Below are positions 17,549 through 26,248 of a stretch of 64,000 bases of DNA, in pieces (the first letter of the stretch is position 1; every line of letters starts with the position of its first letter). A program made the translations under genes and the position numbers. The notes beneath the pieces are model-generated. The model saw only the letters and a program-made list of their open reading frames with translations. It made no database searches and was not told where the DNA came from. Location: assembly GCA_938085045.1 (NCBI GenBank), contig CALKGI010000028.1, positions 1 through 64,000 on the forward strand. Reading direction: 5' to 3'. The stretch comes from an uncultured Alteromonadaceae bacterium. GTDB lineage: Bacteria > Pseudomonadota > Gammaproteobacteria > Enterobacterales > Alteromonadaceae.

Positions 17549-18367
17549 ATGACAAAAAACCTCATTGAGCAATTGCTCAATGCACAACAAAATGGCGCAA
17601 CACTGCTTGCTTGCGTTAAAGATGTACAAGGCTCAATTGAGGTTTACCAACATCTAAATCGCCGCTGGATTTATACAGGCGGCGAGTCTATTCAATCTAC
17701 CCTTGACCTTGAAGCCCCTGATTATTTAGTGCAAACCTATCAGCAGGTGATGCTGACATCACTGCTTTTTATACACACGCCCCGACGAATTTTAAATCTT
17801 GGTTTTGGTGGTGGTGCGTTTGAGCGCTTCTTTATTAGTAAGAATGATTCTATTGAAGTGGTGCCTGTCGATACCAATGCGCAATTGGTAAGGCTTGCCC
17901 AACAACATATGAAAATCCCCTCAAAGTGGCCGGTTGTGATTGATTCGGCAGAGCATTATTTGGCTAATGGCGAATCGCAGTTTGAGTTGATTCTGTGTGA
18001 CTTGTTTGTTGGTCAAAACCACGCGCCTTGCCTGCGAGGTACTGACGGGGGCGATGTTGGAGGAGGTGAAAACAACTTTTATCTCAAAGCGGCTAAGCGG
18101 TTGACAGATACAGGAGTGATGGCGATTAATTTGGCGCCTGAGTCTGAGGCCGAACTAATGGCGATTTTGCATTATGCTCGGCAAGCCTTTTGTGGGGCAA
18201 TGATATCTGGTGTTAGCGAGCAAAGTAATTTGGTTTTGGTGTTGAGCAAACAACCGTTGCCAGACATCACTCAATTGATGTCGAAAATAACAACTTGTCA
18301 ACATCTGTGGTCGCTTGACTTTAACCAGTTGCTTACCGGTTTTAAGTTATTTCCTAATAAAGTTTAA
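17549..18367 (+). CDS. Spermidine synthase-like methyltransferase-fold protein
   Basis: Rossmann-fold protein of 272 residues. The SAM/dcSAM-binding glycine loop is ILNLGFGGGAFERFF (about residues 83-97), the acidic end of the next strand is PVDTNAQL, and ILCDLFVGQ sits at the catalytic Asp position. This is the layout of spermidine synthase-like proteins, but substrate residues cannot be confirmed. A TTG three bases upstream is an alternative start. It lies just after the glutaredoxin gene and overlaps the convergent cupin stop by four bases. Confidence 0.65.
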   Translation: MTKNLIEQLLNAQQNGATLLACVKDVQGSIEVYQHLNRRWIYTGGESIQSTLDLEAPDYLVQTYQQVMLTSLLFIHTPRRILNLGFGGGAFERFFISKNDSIEVVPVDTNAQLVRLAQQHMKIPSKWPVVIDSAEHYLANGESQFELILCDLFVGQNHAPCLRGTDGGDVGGGENNFYLKAAKRLTDTGVMAINLAPESEAELMAILHYARQAFCGAMISGVSEQSNLVLVLSKQPLPDITQLMSKITTCQHLWSLDFNQLLTGFKLFPNKV

Positions 18368-18759
18368 AGCTCGTTAGGGTGAATTAGGCTATGAGTGGTT
18401 GGCTGTGGTGTGATGACAAGAATTTTAACGCCTTTAGGCGTTTCAAACCGATGCCAAACGCCTTGTGGTACCACAAACAATTCACCTGGGCTAAGTAAAT
18501 TGCCTGTTTCAATACCACCTTGGTACAAAATAAGTGAGGTTTCGCCTTCTATCACCATGACCATTTCATCACCTTTGGGATGGGTTTCCCACTCGCTGTT
18601 ACCTGCATAATGACCGATAAAAATGGCGCCATCTCGGTAGCCAGATAGACTGGCGAAAGCGCCTTTGGCTTCTTCATTGGTCGTTTGCGGTGTTCGATTG
18701 CTCAAAAACGTCAGTTTGGCCAGTTGTTCGTTGATTGAAATAGCGGTGGCTTTTGGCAT
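18364..18759 (-). CDS. Small cupin protein
   Basis: Cupin protein of 131 residues: WETHPKGDEMVMVIEGE forms motif 1, with His/Glu ligands, and VPQGVWHRFETP forms motif 2. It resembles the quercetinase/AraC-N-type small cupins, with unknown substrate. The LysR regulator at 19045 is divergent, the usual layout for a LysR target, with a possible 50-residue gene between them on this strand. Confidence 0.75.
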   Translation of the reverse strand: MPKATAISINEQLAKLTFLSNRTPQTTNEEAKGAFASLSGYRDGAIFIGHYAGNSEWETHPKGDEMVMVIEGETSLILYQGGIETGNLLSPGELFVVPQGVWHRFETPKGVKILVITPQPTTHSLIHPNEL

Positions 18760-18788
18760 AGGTATGTCCTTTTGGTTCTATGGCTTGG

Positions 18789-18941
18789 TTACTTAGTGTA
18801 GATGGTATAACTTAACCCCAGCTTATTACTGATGAGTGACAATAGGTCATTTGATTTGTTAAGCTGTTGCTGGGCATTTGGCTTTTCTTGTCTCTTTGAA
18901 TCTTTACAAGTGTTTAATTTAATGGCTTCGTTGATTATCAT
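18789..18941 (-). CDS. Possible 50-residue small protein
   Basis: An open frame of 50 codons (starting MIINEAIKLNTCKDSKRQEK) in the gap between the LysR gene and the cupin. The ATG is preceded by AGGAAA at about 8 bases, a good ribosome site. It would lie 29 bases upstream of the cupin on the same strand and could be co-transcribed. No family is recognised; the protein is basic and polar with no TM segment. It may also be chance. Confidence 0.35.
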   Translation of the reverse strand: MIINEAIKLNTCKDSKRQEKPNAQQQLNKSNDLLSLISNKLGLSYTIYTK

Positions 18942-19044
18942 GACGACTTTCCTTTTTTGATTTCGTGGTTTAGTGAAGCCATTGTGCCGTTTAATCGGCG
19001 ATTAAACCAACGATATAAAATTAACCCTAATATAAGTTAAACTT

Positions 19045-19953
19045 ATGGATAAACGATTAAAGTATCTAAATGCACTGCGTTGTTTTGAAAGCGCGGCGCG
19101 CCATCAAAGTTACAGTAAAGCGGCCGACGAACAATTTGTCTCTCAAGCGGCGGTCAGTCAGCAAATGCGTCAACTCGAAGAGGTATTGGGTACCAAGTTG
19201 TTTGTGCGAAAGGGCAGGCAAATGCGACTGACACAAAGTGGCAGCAAGTTGTATCAAACCACGCACAAAGCGTTTAATTCGTTGTTACAGACTTTTAACG
19301 ACATACAATGCGAAGAAGTTGCCGGCAGTTTGACAATCACTTCTACCCAGTCGTTTTCGTCGTTGTGGTTAATGCCGCGTTTATATCGGTTTTCAATCAA
19401 ACATCCAGATATCAAGATTAGGGTTATCGGCTCATACGAAGTTGAAGACTTACAAGCTGGGCATATCGACCTAGCGATTCGGTTTGGTGTGACAGGGAAA
19501 CCGCTAATTGACGATGATATGCACTATCGCACGTTTGGTGAAGACTTGGTTTATCCGGTGTGTTCGCCGCAGTTAATTGAGCAAATGAATATAACGTCGG
19601 TGCAAGACATGCTTGATTGCTGGTTGGTTAAATTGGGCATGGAAGGGAAGCTCTCTTGGCAGTCGTGGTTTGAACATGCTGGCGTTGATAATTTTGATAA
19701 ACACGCGATGTGGACAGAAGTCACCACCGGCGATATGGCATTAAGTGCGGTGTTAAGTGGTCATGGGTTTGCTTTGGCTGCATCGGCTTTGTATTCACAA
19801 TATGTGGATGTAGGGCGTTTAGTGGTGCCGTTTGATATTCCACACCCAGTTACGCTTAAGCGCTTTTTGGTTTATGACCCCAATTCGGCCAAGCAGGCGC
19901 GAATCAAGTTGTTTATCGATTGGCTTGACGCAGAAATGGCGCTTGGCGGATAG
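19045..19953 (+). CDS. LysR-type regulator (GcvA-like)
   Basis: LysR regulator of 302 residues. The winged HTH (about 5-65) shows LNALRCFESAARHQSYSKAA, then VSQAAVSQQMRQLEEVLGTKLFVR. The effector domain from about 90 resembles the GcvA/AmpR subgroup (LTITSTQSFSSLWLMPRL, HIDLAIRFG, FALAASALY). It likely controls the divergent cupin, and perhaps the small frame, from the 19.0 kb gap; the effector is unknown. Confidence 0.85.
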   Translation: MDKRLKYLNALRCFESAARHQSYSKAADEQFVSQAAVSQQMRQLEEVLGTKLFVRKGRQMRLTQSGSKLYQTTHKAFNSLLQTFNDIQCEEVAGSLTITSTQSFSSLWLMPRLYRFSIKHPDIKIRVIGSYEVEDLQAGHIDLAIRFGVTGKPLIDDDMHYRTFGEDLVYPVCSPQLIEQMNITSVQDMLDCWLVKLGMEGKLSWQSWFEHAGVDNFDKHAMWTEVTTGDMALSAVLSGHGFALAASALYSQYVDVGRLVVPFDIPHPVTLKRFLVYDPNSAKQARIKLFIDWLDAEMALGG

Positions 19954-20067
19954 CGAAGAACCTCTACACCCTGATACAAAAAACTACAAAACCCGTCTGG
20001 TTTATGGTCACCAACAACGCTTACTATTTGTCTATCTAATTCATCAAAGACAAAAAGCGGGATCACC

Positions 20068-20832
20068 ATGGAAATAGTAGCCAAGCAAGGTAGTGTCAGT
20101 AACGCCAATGCCTATGATCAAAACCAACCAGCTTCGCAGAGCAAAAACAACTTAGAAGAAATTGCCAAATTTAATGATATCGTGATGTTTTCTGAGCAAT
20201 CGTTGATGCAAAATCAGGTAGATGATTTGTATCAGCAATTAGACGCAGTGTATTTGTCTCGTATATCAAATGCAGATAAAAAGTCGCTTGAATCTGCTTA
20301 TGCTCAATTAGATCAAATCTTTAAAACCAGTCAACCCAGTGAACTTCAAGACAAACAAGCTGAAAAATTGTTTGCCCAAATCGATCAGATTTTCACAACT
20401 GCCCAAGCAGCACTAACTGGGACAGACAAACAACGCATTGAGGTGCTCAATGATAAGATAGACGGTCTGTTTGAAGATATTGAAACAGACAGTCTTGAAG
20501 ATGTTCCAGATGAACTACTGATTGAGCTCGACCCGCTAGAGTTGGAACTCGATAACATTTTGTCATCAACCTTAACTGGCGAACAGAAAAAAGAACTCAG
20601 TACTTTGCACAGCCAAATTGGTCGATTGTTTGACCAAAATGAACGCTCAGAACAAGACAACAAAGTCATTGAAGCGGCTTTTGACAAAATCGATGGTATT
20701 TTGAATCGCTCTTATGATGCTTTAACTGATGCCGATAAACAGCGTGTGCAACTGCTTGAATCGAATATCGACGATGTCTTTGATGCAATGGAACAACATA
20801 GCGAACAGGTGTCGGGTTACTATTCGGTATAA
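20068..20832 (+). CDS. Acidic protein of eight ~25-residue helical repeats
   Basis: Unrecognised cytoplasmic protein, 254 residues, no signal peptide. From about residue 51 to 245 it is built of seven full and one partial repeat of 24-27 residues. The loose consensus is L-x-x-Q-I-D-x-I-F-(8-10)-L-T-x-x-D-K-Q-x-I-E, for example KLFAQIDQIFTTAQAALTGT and AAFDKIDGILNRSYDALTDA. The pattern predicts stacked helical hairpins, strongly acidic. The start ATG (MEIVAKQG) has a weak upstream GGATCACC. It lies directly left of the repeat-bracketed McrBC cassette. No function can be assigned. Confidence 0.7.
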   Translation: MEIVAKQGSVSNANAYDQNQPASQSKNNLEEIAKFNDIVMFSEQSLMQNQVDDLYQQLDAVYLSRISNADKKSLESAYAQLDQIFKTSQPSELQDKQAEKLFAQIDQIFTTAQAALTGTDKQRIEVLNDKIDGLFEDIETDSLEDVPDELLIELDPLELELDNILSSTLTGEQKKELSTLHSQIGRLFDQNERSEQDNKVIEAAFDKIDGILNRSYDALTDADKQRVQLLESNIDDVFDAMEQHSEQVSGYYSV

Positions 20833-20878
20833 ACTATTCTGTATAAATCAAGTTCTGTATAAATAGGTTCTGTGTAAG
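20823..20878 (+). repeat. Four degenerate TTCTGTATAAA repeats
   Basis: TTCGGTATAAA (20823), TTCTGTATAAA (20837), TTCTGTATAAA (20853) and TTCTGTGTAAG (20868) follow one another at 14-16 base spacing across the end of the repeat-protein gene. They may be slippage products of its last codons. Confidence 0.5.
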
Positions 20879-20938
20879 CGTTTGTTGTAAAAGCCTTTTT
20901 CGTTCTATCCTTCCCTTTACGTGGACCCATGCCATCGA

Positions 20939-20996
20939 AATGCTGTGATGGGCTAGGCATGGTGTTCACATCTAATTTTTCACAGCGCACATAAAT
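20939..20996 (+). repeat. 58-bp direct repeat, left copy
   Basis: Identical over 58 bases to 25091-25148 and still related for about 25 bases beyond (the CTACG-TCAAACC stretch). The repeat contains an inverted pair GCTGTGA / TCACAGC. The two copies enclose exactly the mcrBC genes. The 429-base gap 20833-21261 holds this copy, a sigma-70-like promoter at 21052 and no other gene that I can see. Confidence 0.92.
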
Positions 20997-21051
20997 TATA
21001 GTCCTACGCTCAAACCAAACTTCCCTGTAATCGTCAAAAAGTGTGTTGCTA

Positions 21052-21081
21052 TTGTTTCTTTTTGTGGGTGAAAATTATAAT
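21052..21081 (+). promoter_or_regulatory. Sigma-70-like promoter for mcrBC
   Basis: TTGTTT (21052-21057), an 18-base spacer and a perfect TATAAT (21076-21081), about 180 bases upstream of mcrB and inside the repeat-bracketed segment. The cassette would therefore carry its own promoter. Confidence 0.45.
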
Positions 21082-21261
21082 TTCATGTAAGATGATTTAC
21101 AAATGATTAATACTAAAAAATTGGCCAGTGCATACGCTTTTCACTTGGCTTGGCAATTGCGATATAGAGGGTATGGAGCAAGAACAAAACATTGCCATCC
21201 TGTCACTTGCTACTAAATCACGAGTCCCTTTAAATATAATAGAAATAACAAGGACCTTGAT

Positions 21262-23739
21262 ATGTCATCCTATTTATTAACTTGCAACTACAACCCATTT
21301 GCTACTGCTGGCGATGTTTCACAGCAAACTTTGCTCGACTACAAACCGGGCGATGTCGTGCGGTGGCCATGTGATAATAAACAAGTGGTTGTTGGCGATA
21401 TTGTTTATCTGATGAAGTTAGGGGAGGGGGTTAGGGGGTTAATCGCAAAGGGTGTTGTTAGTGCTGCGAGCTATGTCTACACATTTTCGACAGTTGGCGC
21501 TGATGAACAAACTTGCATTGATTTTAGGTTAGAAACGCATCGGCAATCCTGCGAAGAGGGGATCGTGCCACAAGTGTTATTGTTTGCTGCATTTCCCAAT
21601 CAGCAATGGGAAGAGCAAGAATCAGGCCTTTTAATCGAGGCTCAATATCAGCAGCAGATTGACGAACTTTGGCAACAAGGTGAGTCTCTTCATAGTTTAA
21701 ACATTTATTTCAACTGGATTAAGCAGCATAAATTCAATACGGGCTGGTGTAAAGTCTACAAGGAGATGTGCGAGCTTGGGACGACGATCAAACAGTCTCA
21801 ACAGATAAACGAGCGGCAGCTTGAGGCTATTTGGGCTAAAAAAACCAACGGTATTGCCAGTGTCGGACAAGGGTTTATGTATCGTGAGAAAGAGTATGAT
21901 TTAAATAAAGAATACCTTCGTGAGCTAACGCTGAGTATTTTAGATACCCCTTCAAAATCAAACTACAACCGGATTTACAAAGAATGGAAAGCCAAAGGTG
22001 GCTTTACGCGAATGTTGTGGGCTGTGATTAGGCGGGTATTTGCCCTTGCAGACTCACAAACCTTAACCAGTATTGTTGGCGACAGCTATCTAAAAGTGCT
22101 GTTTGAGATTTTAAATGAACAATTTGAACTAAACACCAAATACAGCAACCTTTGGTTTGATGACAATGCAGAACTGTTGTCAAAAACTGCACCTTACCTC
22201 TCATCCCAATTGGATACTCATACCCGAAATATACTGTTATGGCAGGCTTATGAATACTCTCAACCAAAAAAGAAAAAGGGTAATGACAGTGATGAACCAC
22301 AAGACACAGCGCCTGTGACTGCGCCAGACGAGAAAACAAGTAGCGCTGAGGTTTTTGATCCGAGTCAGTTAAATCGGATTTTATATGGTCCGGCAGGAAC
22401 CGGTAAAACTTATTCGACCGTAAAAATGGCGGTAGATACAGCTGATCCAACATTCGCTAAGACAGAGCAAAGCAGGGAATGTTATAAAACAAGATATGAT
22501 GAACTTGTTGGTCAGAATCGAATAAGGTTTGTGACCTTTCACCAAAGTTTTGGGTATGAAGAGTTTGTTGAGGGTCTTAAAGCTTCAAGCGATGGCGGTA
22601 ATATTTCGTATGATGTTGAAGATGGCATTTTCAAAAACATAGCACTACAAGCTGAAAAATATATAAAAACCAAAGCGGCTAAATCTTCCTATAGCTTTGG
22701 TAAAGCTTGGCAAGCTTTTACCGAATCACTAGCTGAGGTCGACTTTATTGAAGTTAAAATGTCTAAAACCTCTTTTAAAGTGCTCAGTTTTAATGACAAG
22801 CGGATAGTTTTTGAAAAGCAAAATGGTAGCTTAGACCACACATTAAGCATTGCGACCTTACAAGCTATCTTTGAAGGTAAAAGGGAATACAACTCTGGTT
22901 TGGGGGTTTATTACCATCCGTTAGTGCGGTATTTAAAAAGGTCTAGCAATTTAGAGCAAGTGCCTGCTATTGAACGGCAAAATTTTGTTTTAATCATAGA
23001 TGAAATTAACCGGGGCAATATTTCAAAGATTTTTGGTGAGTTAATTACTTTAATTGAACCATCTAAACGCTTGGGTCGGTTAGAGGCCTTAACGGTTACA
23101 TTGCCGTATTCAGGTGACATCTTTTCTATACCTGACAATCTTTACATCATCGGCACTATGAATACTGCTGACAGGTCGTTGGCGTTAATGGATACGGCGC
23201 TAAGAAGGCGATTTGATTTTGTAGAATTGATGCCTGATCATACCGTATTAACGAATGCACAGGGTTTGCCAGCATTTATTGAAATTACGCTTTATATGGG
23301 AAAAAAGGCAACCATTGATTTGCAAACGCTTTTAGTTACCTTGAATAAACGAATCAGTGCGCTTTACGACAGGGAACATACCATTGGCCATGCTTTTTTT
23401 ATGCCTGTGATAGAAAAGTTAAATGAAGATGATCACGAAGCGGCCTTACAGACGCTTGCGAGTTGTTTTAAAAACAAAATTATTCCGTTGCTTGGTGAGT
23501 ACTTTTTTGAAGACTGGCAAAAAATTCAGTTAGTGCTTGGCGATAACCAAAAGCCCAAGAAATGGCAGTTAATTCAGAAGTTAGATGTTAACCTTGAAAG
23601 CCTATTTGGCAATATCGAAGCGTTAGATGTTATTGATGATGAAACACGTGAATTCCAACTTATTGAAGACGATTCAAAACAATGGGATGACCCGATGACC
23701 TATATTGGCATGTACGATATATCTCGTTTAGGTGATTGA
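21262..23739 (+). CDS. mcrB: EVE-domain McrB GTPase
   Basis: GTP-driven motor of a type IV (modified-cytosine) restriction system, 825 residues. The N-terminus (about 1-120) looks like an EVE/PUA-type modified-base reader (NPFATAGD, VVVGDIVYLMKLGEG, GLIAKGVV). A helical region follows, then the AAA+ core: Walker A YGPAGTGKTYS near 375-385, Walker B FVLIIDEINRG near 575-585, and MNTADRS at 633-639, the McrB-specific motif for GTP, then LRRRFDF. AAGGA sits 8 bases before the ATG. McrC begins 6 bases after the stop. EVE-McrB fusions are known; E. coli McrB carries a different reader domain. Confidence 0.9.
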   Translation: MSSYLLTCNYNPFATAGDVSQQTLLDYKPGDVVRWPCDNKQVVVGDIVYLMKLGEGVRGLIAKGVVSAASYVYTFSTVGADEQTCIDFRLETHRQSCEEGIVPQVLLFAAFPNQQWEEQESGLLIEAQYQQQIDELWQQGESLHSLNIYFNWIKQHKFNTGWCKVYKEMCELGTTIKQSQQINERQLEAIWAKKTNGIASVGQGFMYREKEYDLNKEYLRELTLSILDTPSKSNYNRIYKEWKAKGGFTRMLWAVIRRVFALADSQTLTSIVGDSYLKVLFEILNEQFELNTKYSNLWFDDNAELLSKTAPYLSSQLDTHTRNILLWQAYEYSQPKKKKGNDSDEPQDTAPVTAPDEKTSSAEVFDPSQLNRILYGPAGTGKTYSTVKMAVDTADPTFAKTEQSRECYKTRYDELVGQNRIRFVTFHQSFGYEEFVEGLKASSDGGNISYDVEDGIFKNIALQAEKYIKTKAAKSSYSFGKAWQAFTESLAEVDFIEVKMSKTSFKVLSFNDKRIVFEKQNGSLDHTLSIATLQAIFEGKREYNSGLGVYYHPLVRYLKRSSNLEQVPAIERQNFVLIIDEINRGNISKIFGELITLIEPSKRLGRLEALTVTLPYSGDIFSIPDNLYIIGTMNTADRSLALMDTALRRRFDFVELMPDHTVLTNAQGLPAFIEITLYMGKKATIDLQTLLVTLNKRISALYDREHTIGHAFFMPVIEKLNEDDHEAALQTLASCFKNKIIPLLGEYFFEDWQKIQLVLGDNQKPKKWQLIQKLDVNLESLFGNIEALDVIDDETREFQLIEDDSKQWDDPMTYIGMYDISRLGD

Positions 23740-23745
23740 GAATTT

Positions 23746-25092
23746 ATGGCCCGCCCACCAAGAAAGAGTAAAATAGTCAATATTACTGTGTTTGAGTATG
23801 GATTAATAAGTTCAAACCCAAAGGCAGAGAAAGACCACCGAGTAACTCATTTACCACAAGCGGCTTTTGACTATTTAAGAAAGAGTTGTTTGTGTGATGA
23901 TAGCGAATCTCGTTTTTTAAGGTTAAGAATTGCGCACGGTATGGAGGCGCTGCAAGTTCAAAATTATGCCGGCGTGATACTTTGCCCAGACGGCACACAA
24001 ATTGAGGTGTTGCCTAAGGTTGCTAAAACGGGTGAGGATGGTAAAAGTGATGAATTAGCCAGGTTATCGTTATTGATGATGCTAAAGTCATTGCGCCAGT
24101 TTCGTTTTATCGAAACCGAGACAACCAGTATAAAAAAACAGAAAATGCCGCTAATGGAAATTTTTGTTACGCAATTTTTGAATGCTGTAAATCGTTTGGT
24201 CAAAAAGGGCATTAAAAGCGATTATGTTAAAGAACAAGCCAACAGCGTATTTTTGAAAGGCAAGTTACTCACTAACCAGCAACTAAAATATAATATTATC
24301 AATCGTCATAAGTTCTACGTTGAATATGATGCCTATCTAACAGACAGAGCCGAAAACCGGTTAATTCGCTCTGCACTGGATGTTTTATCTTCTTACACCA
24401 GTGCTAATCAAAGTAAAAAGCGCATTCAAGCGTTACTTTTTGTCTTTGGCGAAGTGCCTTTAAGCAAAGATTACAAATGCGATTTTTCTAGGATAAAGCT
24501 AGAACGCGGCATGCAACATTACGAGGCGCCAATGGGTTGGGCGAGGTTAATATTAGAAGGCTTTTCACCACAGTCGATGTTAGGCAAGCACAACGCATAT
24601 TCGCTATTATTCCCGATGGAAGCGGTATTTGAATGCTTTGTCGCAAAGTATTTGAAACAGCGAGTGCCGCTGCCGTTAAAACTCTCTGCTCAAGTTCAAA
24701 GTAAGTCTTTGGTTCGCTACGGTGATAAAAACTATTTTCTTTTAAAACCAGACCTTTACCTTCGTGGCGCAACTGCCACAAACACAGTGTTAGATACCAA
24801 ATGGAAGTTAATCGATCAAAATAAAAAAACGGGCAAAGACAAGTTTGGTTTATCTCAGGGTGACTTCTATCAAATGTTGGCTTATGGACATAAGTATTTA
24901 AATGGTGAAGGCGATTTGGTGCTGATCTATCCCAAAACAGACAAATTTGATGAACCGCTAAAGCACAGTTTTGATTATGACGACGAGAGCCGATTAAAGC
25001 TTACAGTCGTACCTTTTGACATTGCTCATTATCGTAATGATCAGAATAAAGCACGAATCGATTTAAGTTTGTTGGGTATTAGCAATCAATAA
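23746..25092 (+). CDS. mcrC: McrC nuclease subunit
   Basis: Partner of McrB, 448 residues; McrC stimulates the GTPase and cuts DNA. The N-terminal beta domain includes LQVQNYAGVILCPDGTQIEV; the C-terminal PD-(D/E)xK site is LLKPDLYLRG (Asp336) and VLDTKWK (Asp350, Lys352), followed by FGLSQGDFYQMLAYG, which is typical of McrC. The stop codon lies at the very left edge of the right 58-bp repeat. Catalytic residues are intact, so the system should be active. Confidence 0.9.
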   Translation: MARPPRKSKIVNITVFEYGLISSNPKAEKDHRVTHLPQAAFDYLRKSCLCDDSESRFLRLRIAHGMEALQVQNYAGVILCPDGTQIEVLPKVAKTGEDGKSDELARLSLLMMLKSLRQFRFIETETTSIKKQKMPLMEIFVTQFLNAVNRLVKKGIKSDYVKEQANSVFLKGKLLTNQQLKYNIINRHKFYVEYDAYLTDRAENRLIRSALDVLSSYTSANQSKKRIQALLFVFGEVPLSKDYKCDFSRIKLERGMQHYEAPMGWARLILEGFSPQSMLGKHNAYSLLFPMEAVFECFVAKYLKQRVPLPLKLSAQVQSKSLVRYGDKNYFLLKPDLYLRGATATNTVLDTKWKLIDQNKKTGKDKFGLSQGDFYQMLAYGHKYLNGEGDLVLIYPKTDKFDEPLKHSFDYDDESRLKLTVVPFDIAHYRNDQNKARIDLSLLGISNQ

Positions 25093-25148
25093 TGCTGTGA
25101 TGGGCTAGGCATGGTGTTCACATCTAATTTTTCACAGCGCACATAAAT
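25091..25148 (+). repeat. 58-bp direct repeat, right copy
   Basis: Perfect copy of 20939-20996. Here the sequence runs on as CGCACAT-AA-ATGTGCG, a complete small palindrome that is broken in the left copy, so the right copy may be the older one, native to the leader of the downstream GTPase gene. The mcrC stop overlaps its first two bases. Confidence 0.92.
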
Positions 25149-25205
25149 GTGCGTTCTACGGTCAAACCCGGTAAACTAGCGCTTTTTTGATAAAGAGAAA
25201 TTACT

Positions 25206-26060
25206 ATGGCGATTAACTGGTTCCCAGGCCACATGTTTAAGGCGCAAAAAGAGATCGCCAAAATAATGAATCAAGTCGACTTGATCATTGAAGTGCTCGA
25301 TGCCCGTATTCCTTTTAGTAGCGAAAACCCCATGGTGCCTCAGTTGCGCGGTCGCACACCTGTTTTGAAAGTGCTCAATAAAAGTGATTTAGCCGACCCC
25401 GCCACCACGCAATTGTGGATGGATAAGCTAGAGCTCGAAGAGGGCACGACTGCTATTGCTCTGACTCAAAAACAACCTGCCACGGTGCGCAGCATTTTAT
25501 CTATTTGCGAAAAAATGGTGCCTGAGCGCAATCTTGAAGCCACACCACTGCGAGCGATAATTCTCGGCATTCCAAACGTTGGTAAATCTACACTTATCAA
25601 TACCTTGGTTGGGCGTACGGTGGCCAAAACTGGCAACGAACCGGCGGTTACTAAAACACAACAGCGTATTCGTTTGCCCAATAATATTGTATTACACGAC
25701 ACTCCTGGGTTTTTATGGCCCAAACTTGAGCCTGAGGAATGTGGTTATCGCCTTGCTGTAACAGGTGCTATTAAAGATACTGTGGTCGAATATGAAGATG
25801 TTGCGATGTTCTTTGCTGACTATTTACTTAATGCCTATCCTGAGATTTTGCTCGAACGCTTTGGTTTGAAAGAATTACCCGAGACCGAAATTGAAGTGCT
25901 CGAGGCCATCGCTGCCAAGCGAGGCTGCTTGCGTAAAGGCGGCAGAGCCAATTTGCACAAGGTTTCTGAAATATTACTGCATGAATATCGCTCTGCAGCT
26001 TTGGGCCGTTTGAGCCTAGAAACCCCTAAAATGGTCGAAGACGAAAAACTAAGTAATTAA
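25206..26060 (+). CDS. ylqF: Ribosome biogenesis GTPase YlqF/RbgA
   Basis: Circularly permuted GTPase that helps mature the 50S subunit, 284 residues. The motif order is G4 LNKSD (about 57-61), G1 GIPNVGKST (about 119-127), then G3 DTPG (about 163-166), as expected for the permuted fold. The N-terminal NWFPGHMFKAQKEI is the family hallmark. The C-terminal domain includes RKGGRANLHKVSEILL. Its leader carries the right copy of the 58-bp repeat. Confidence 0.93.
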   Translation: MAINWFPGHMFKAQKEIAKIMNQVDLIIEVLDARIPFSSENPMVPQLRGRTPVLKVLNKSDLADPATTQLWMDKLELEEGTTAIALTQKQPATVRSILSICEKMVPERNLEATPLRAIILGIPNVGKSTLINTLVGRTVAKTGNEPAVTKTQQRIRLPNNIVLHDTPGFLWPKLEPEECGYRLAVTGAIKDTVVEYEDVAMFFADYLLNAYPEILLERFGLKELPETEIEVLEAIAAKRGCLRKGGRANLHKVSEILLHEYRSAALGRLSLETPKMVEDEKLSN

Positions 26061-26248
26061 CATTAAACTGACAGAATCGTAAAATTCGCCAAGAAAGGTT
26101 ATATTTTTTGGCGTAACTTCTGTTTTTGTAACGTTTTTTGTAAAAATATCCCTATTTATGTGCTTACTTTATAGACATATTGGTGTAACTTGTTAAAATT
26201 AACTGTTAAATCCTTTAAATTTATGTTTTTAGACACACAGGTATTTTT

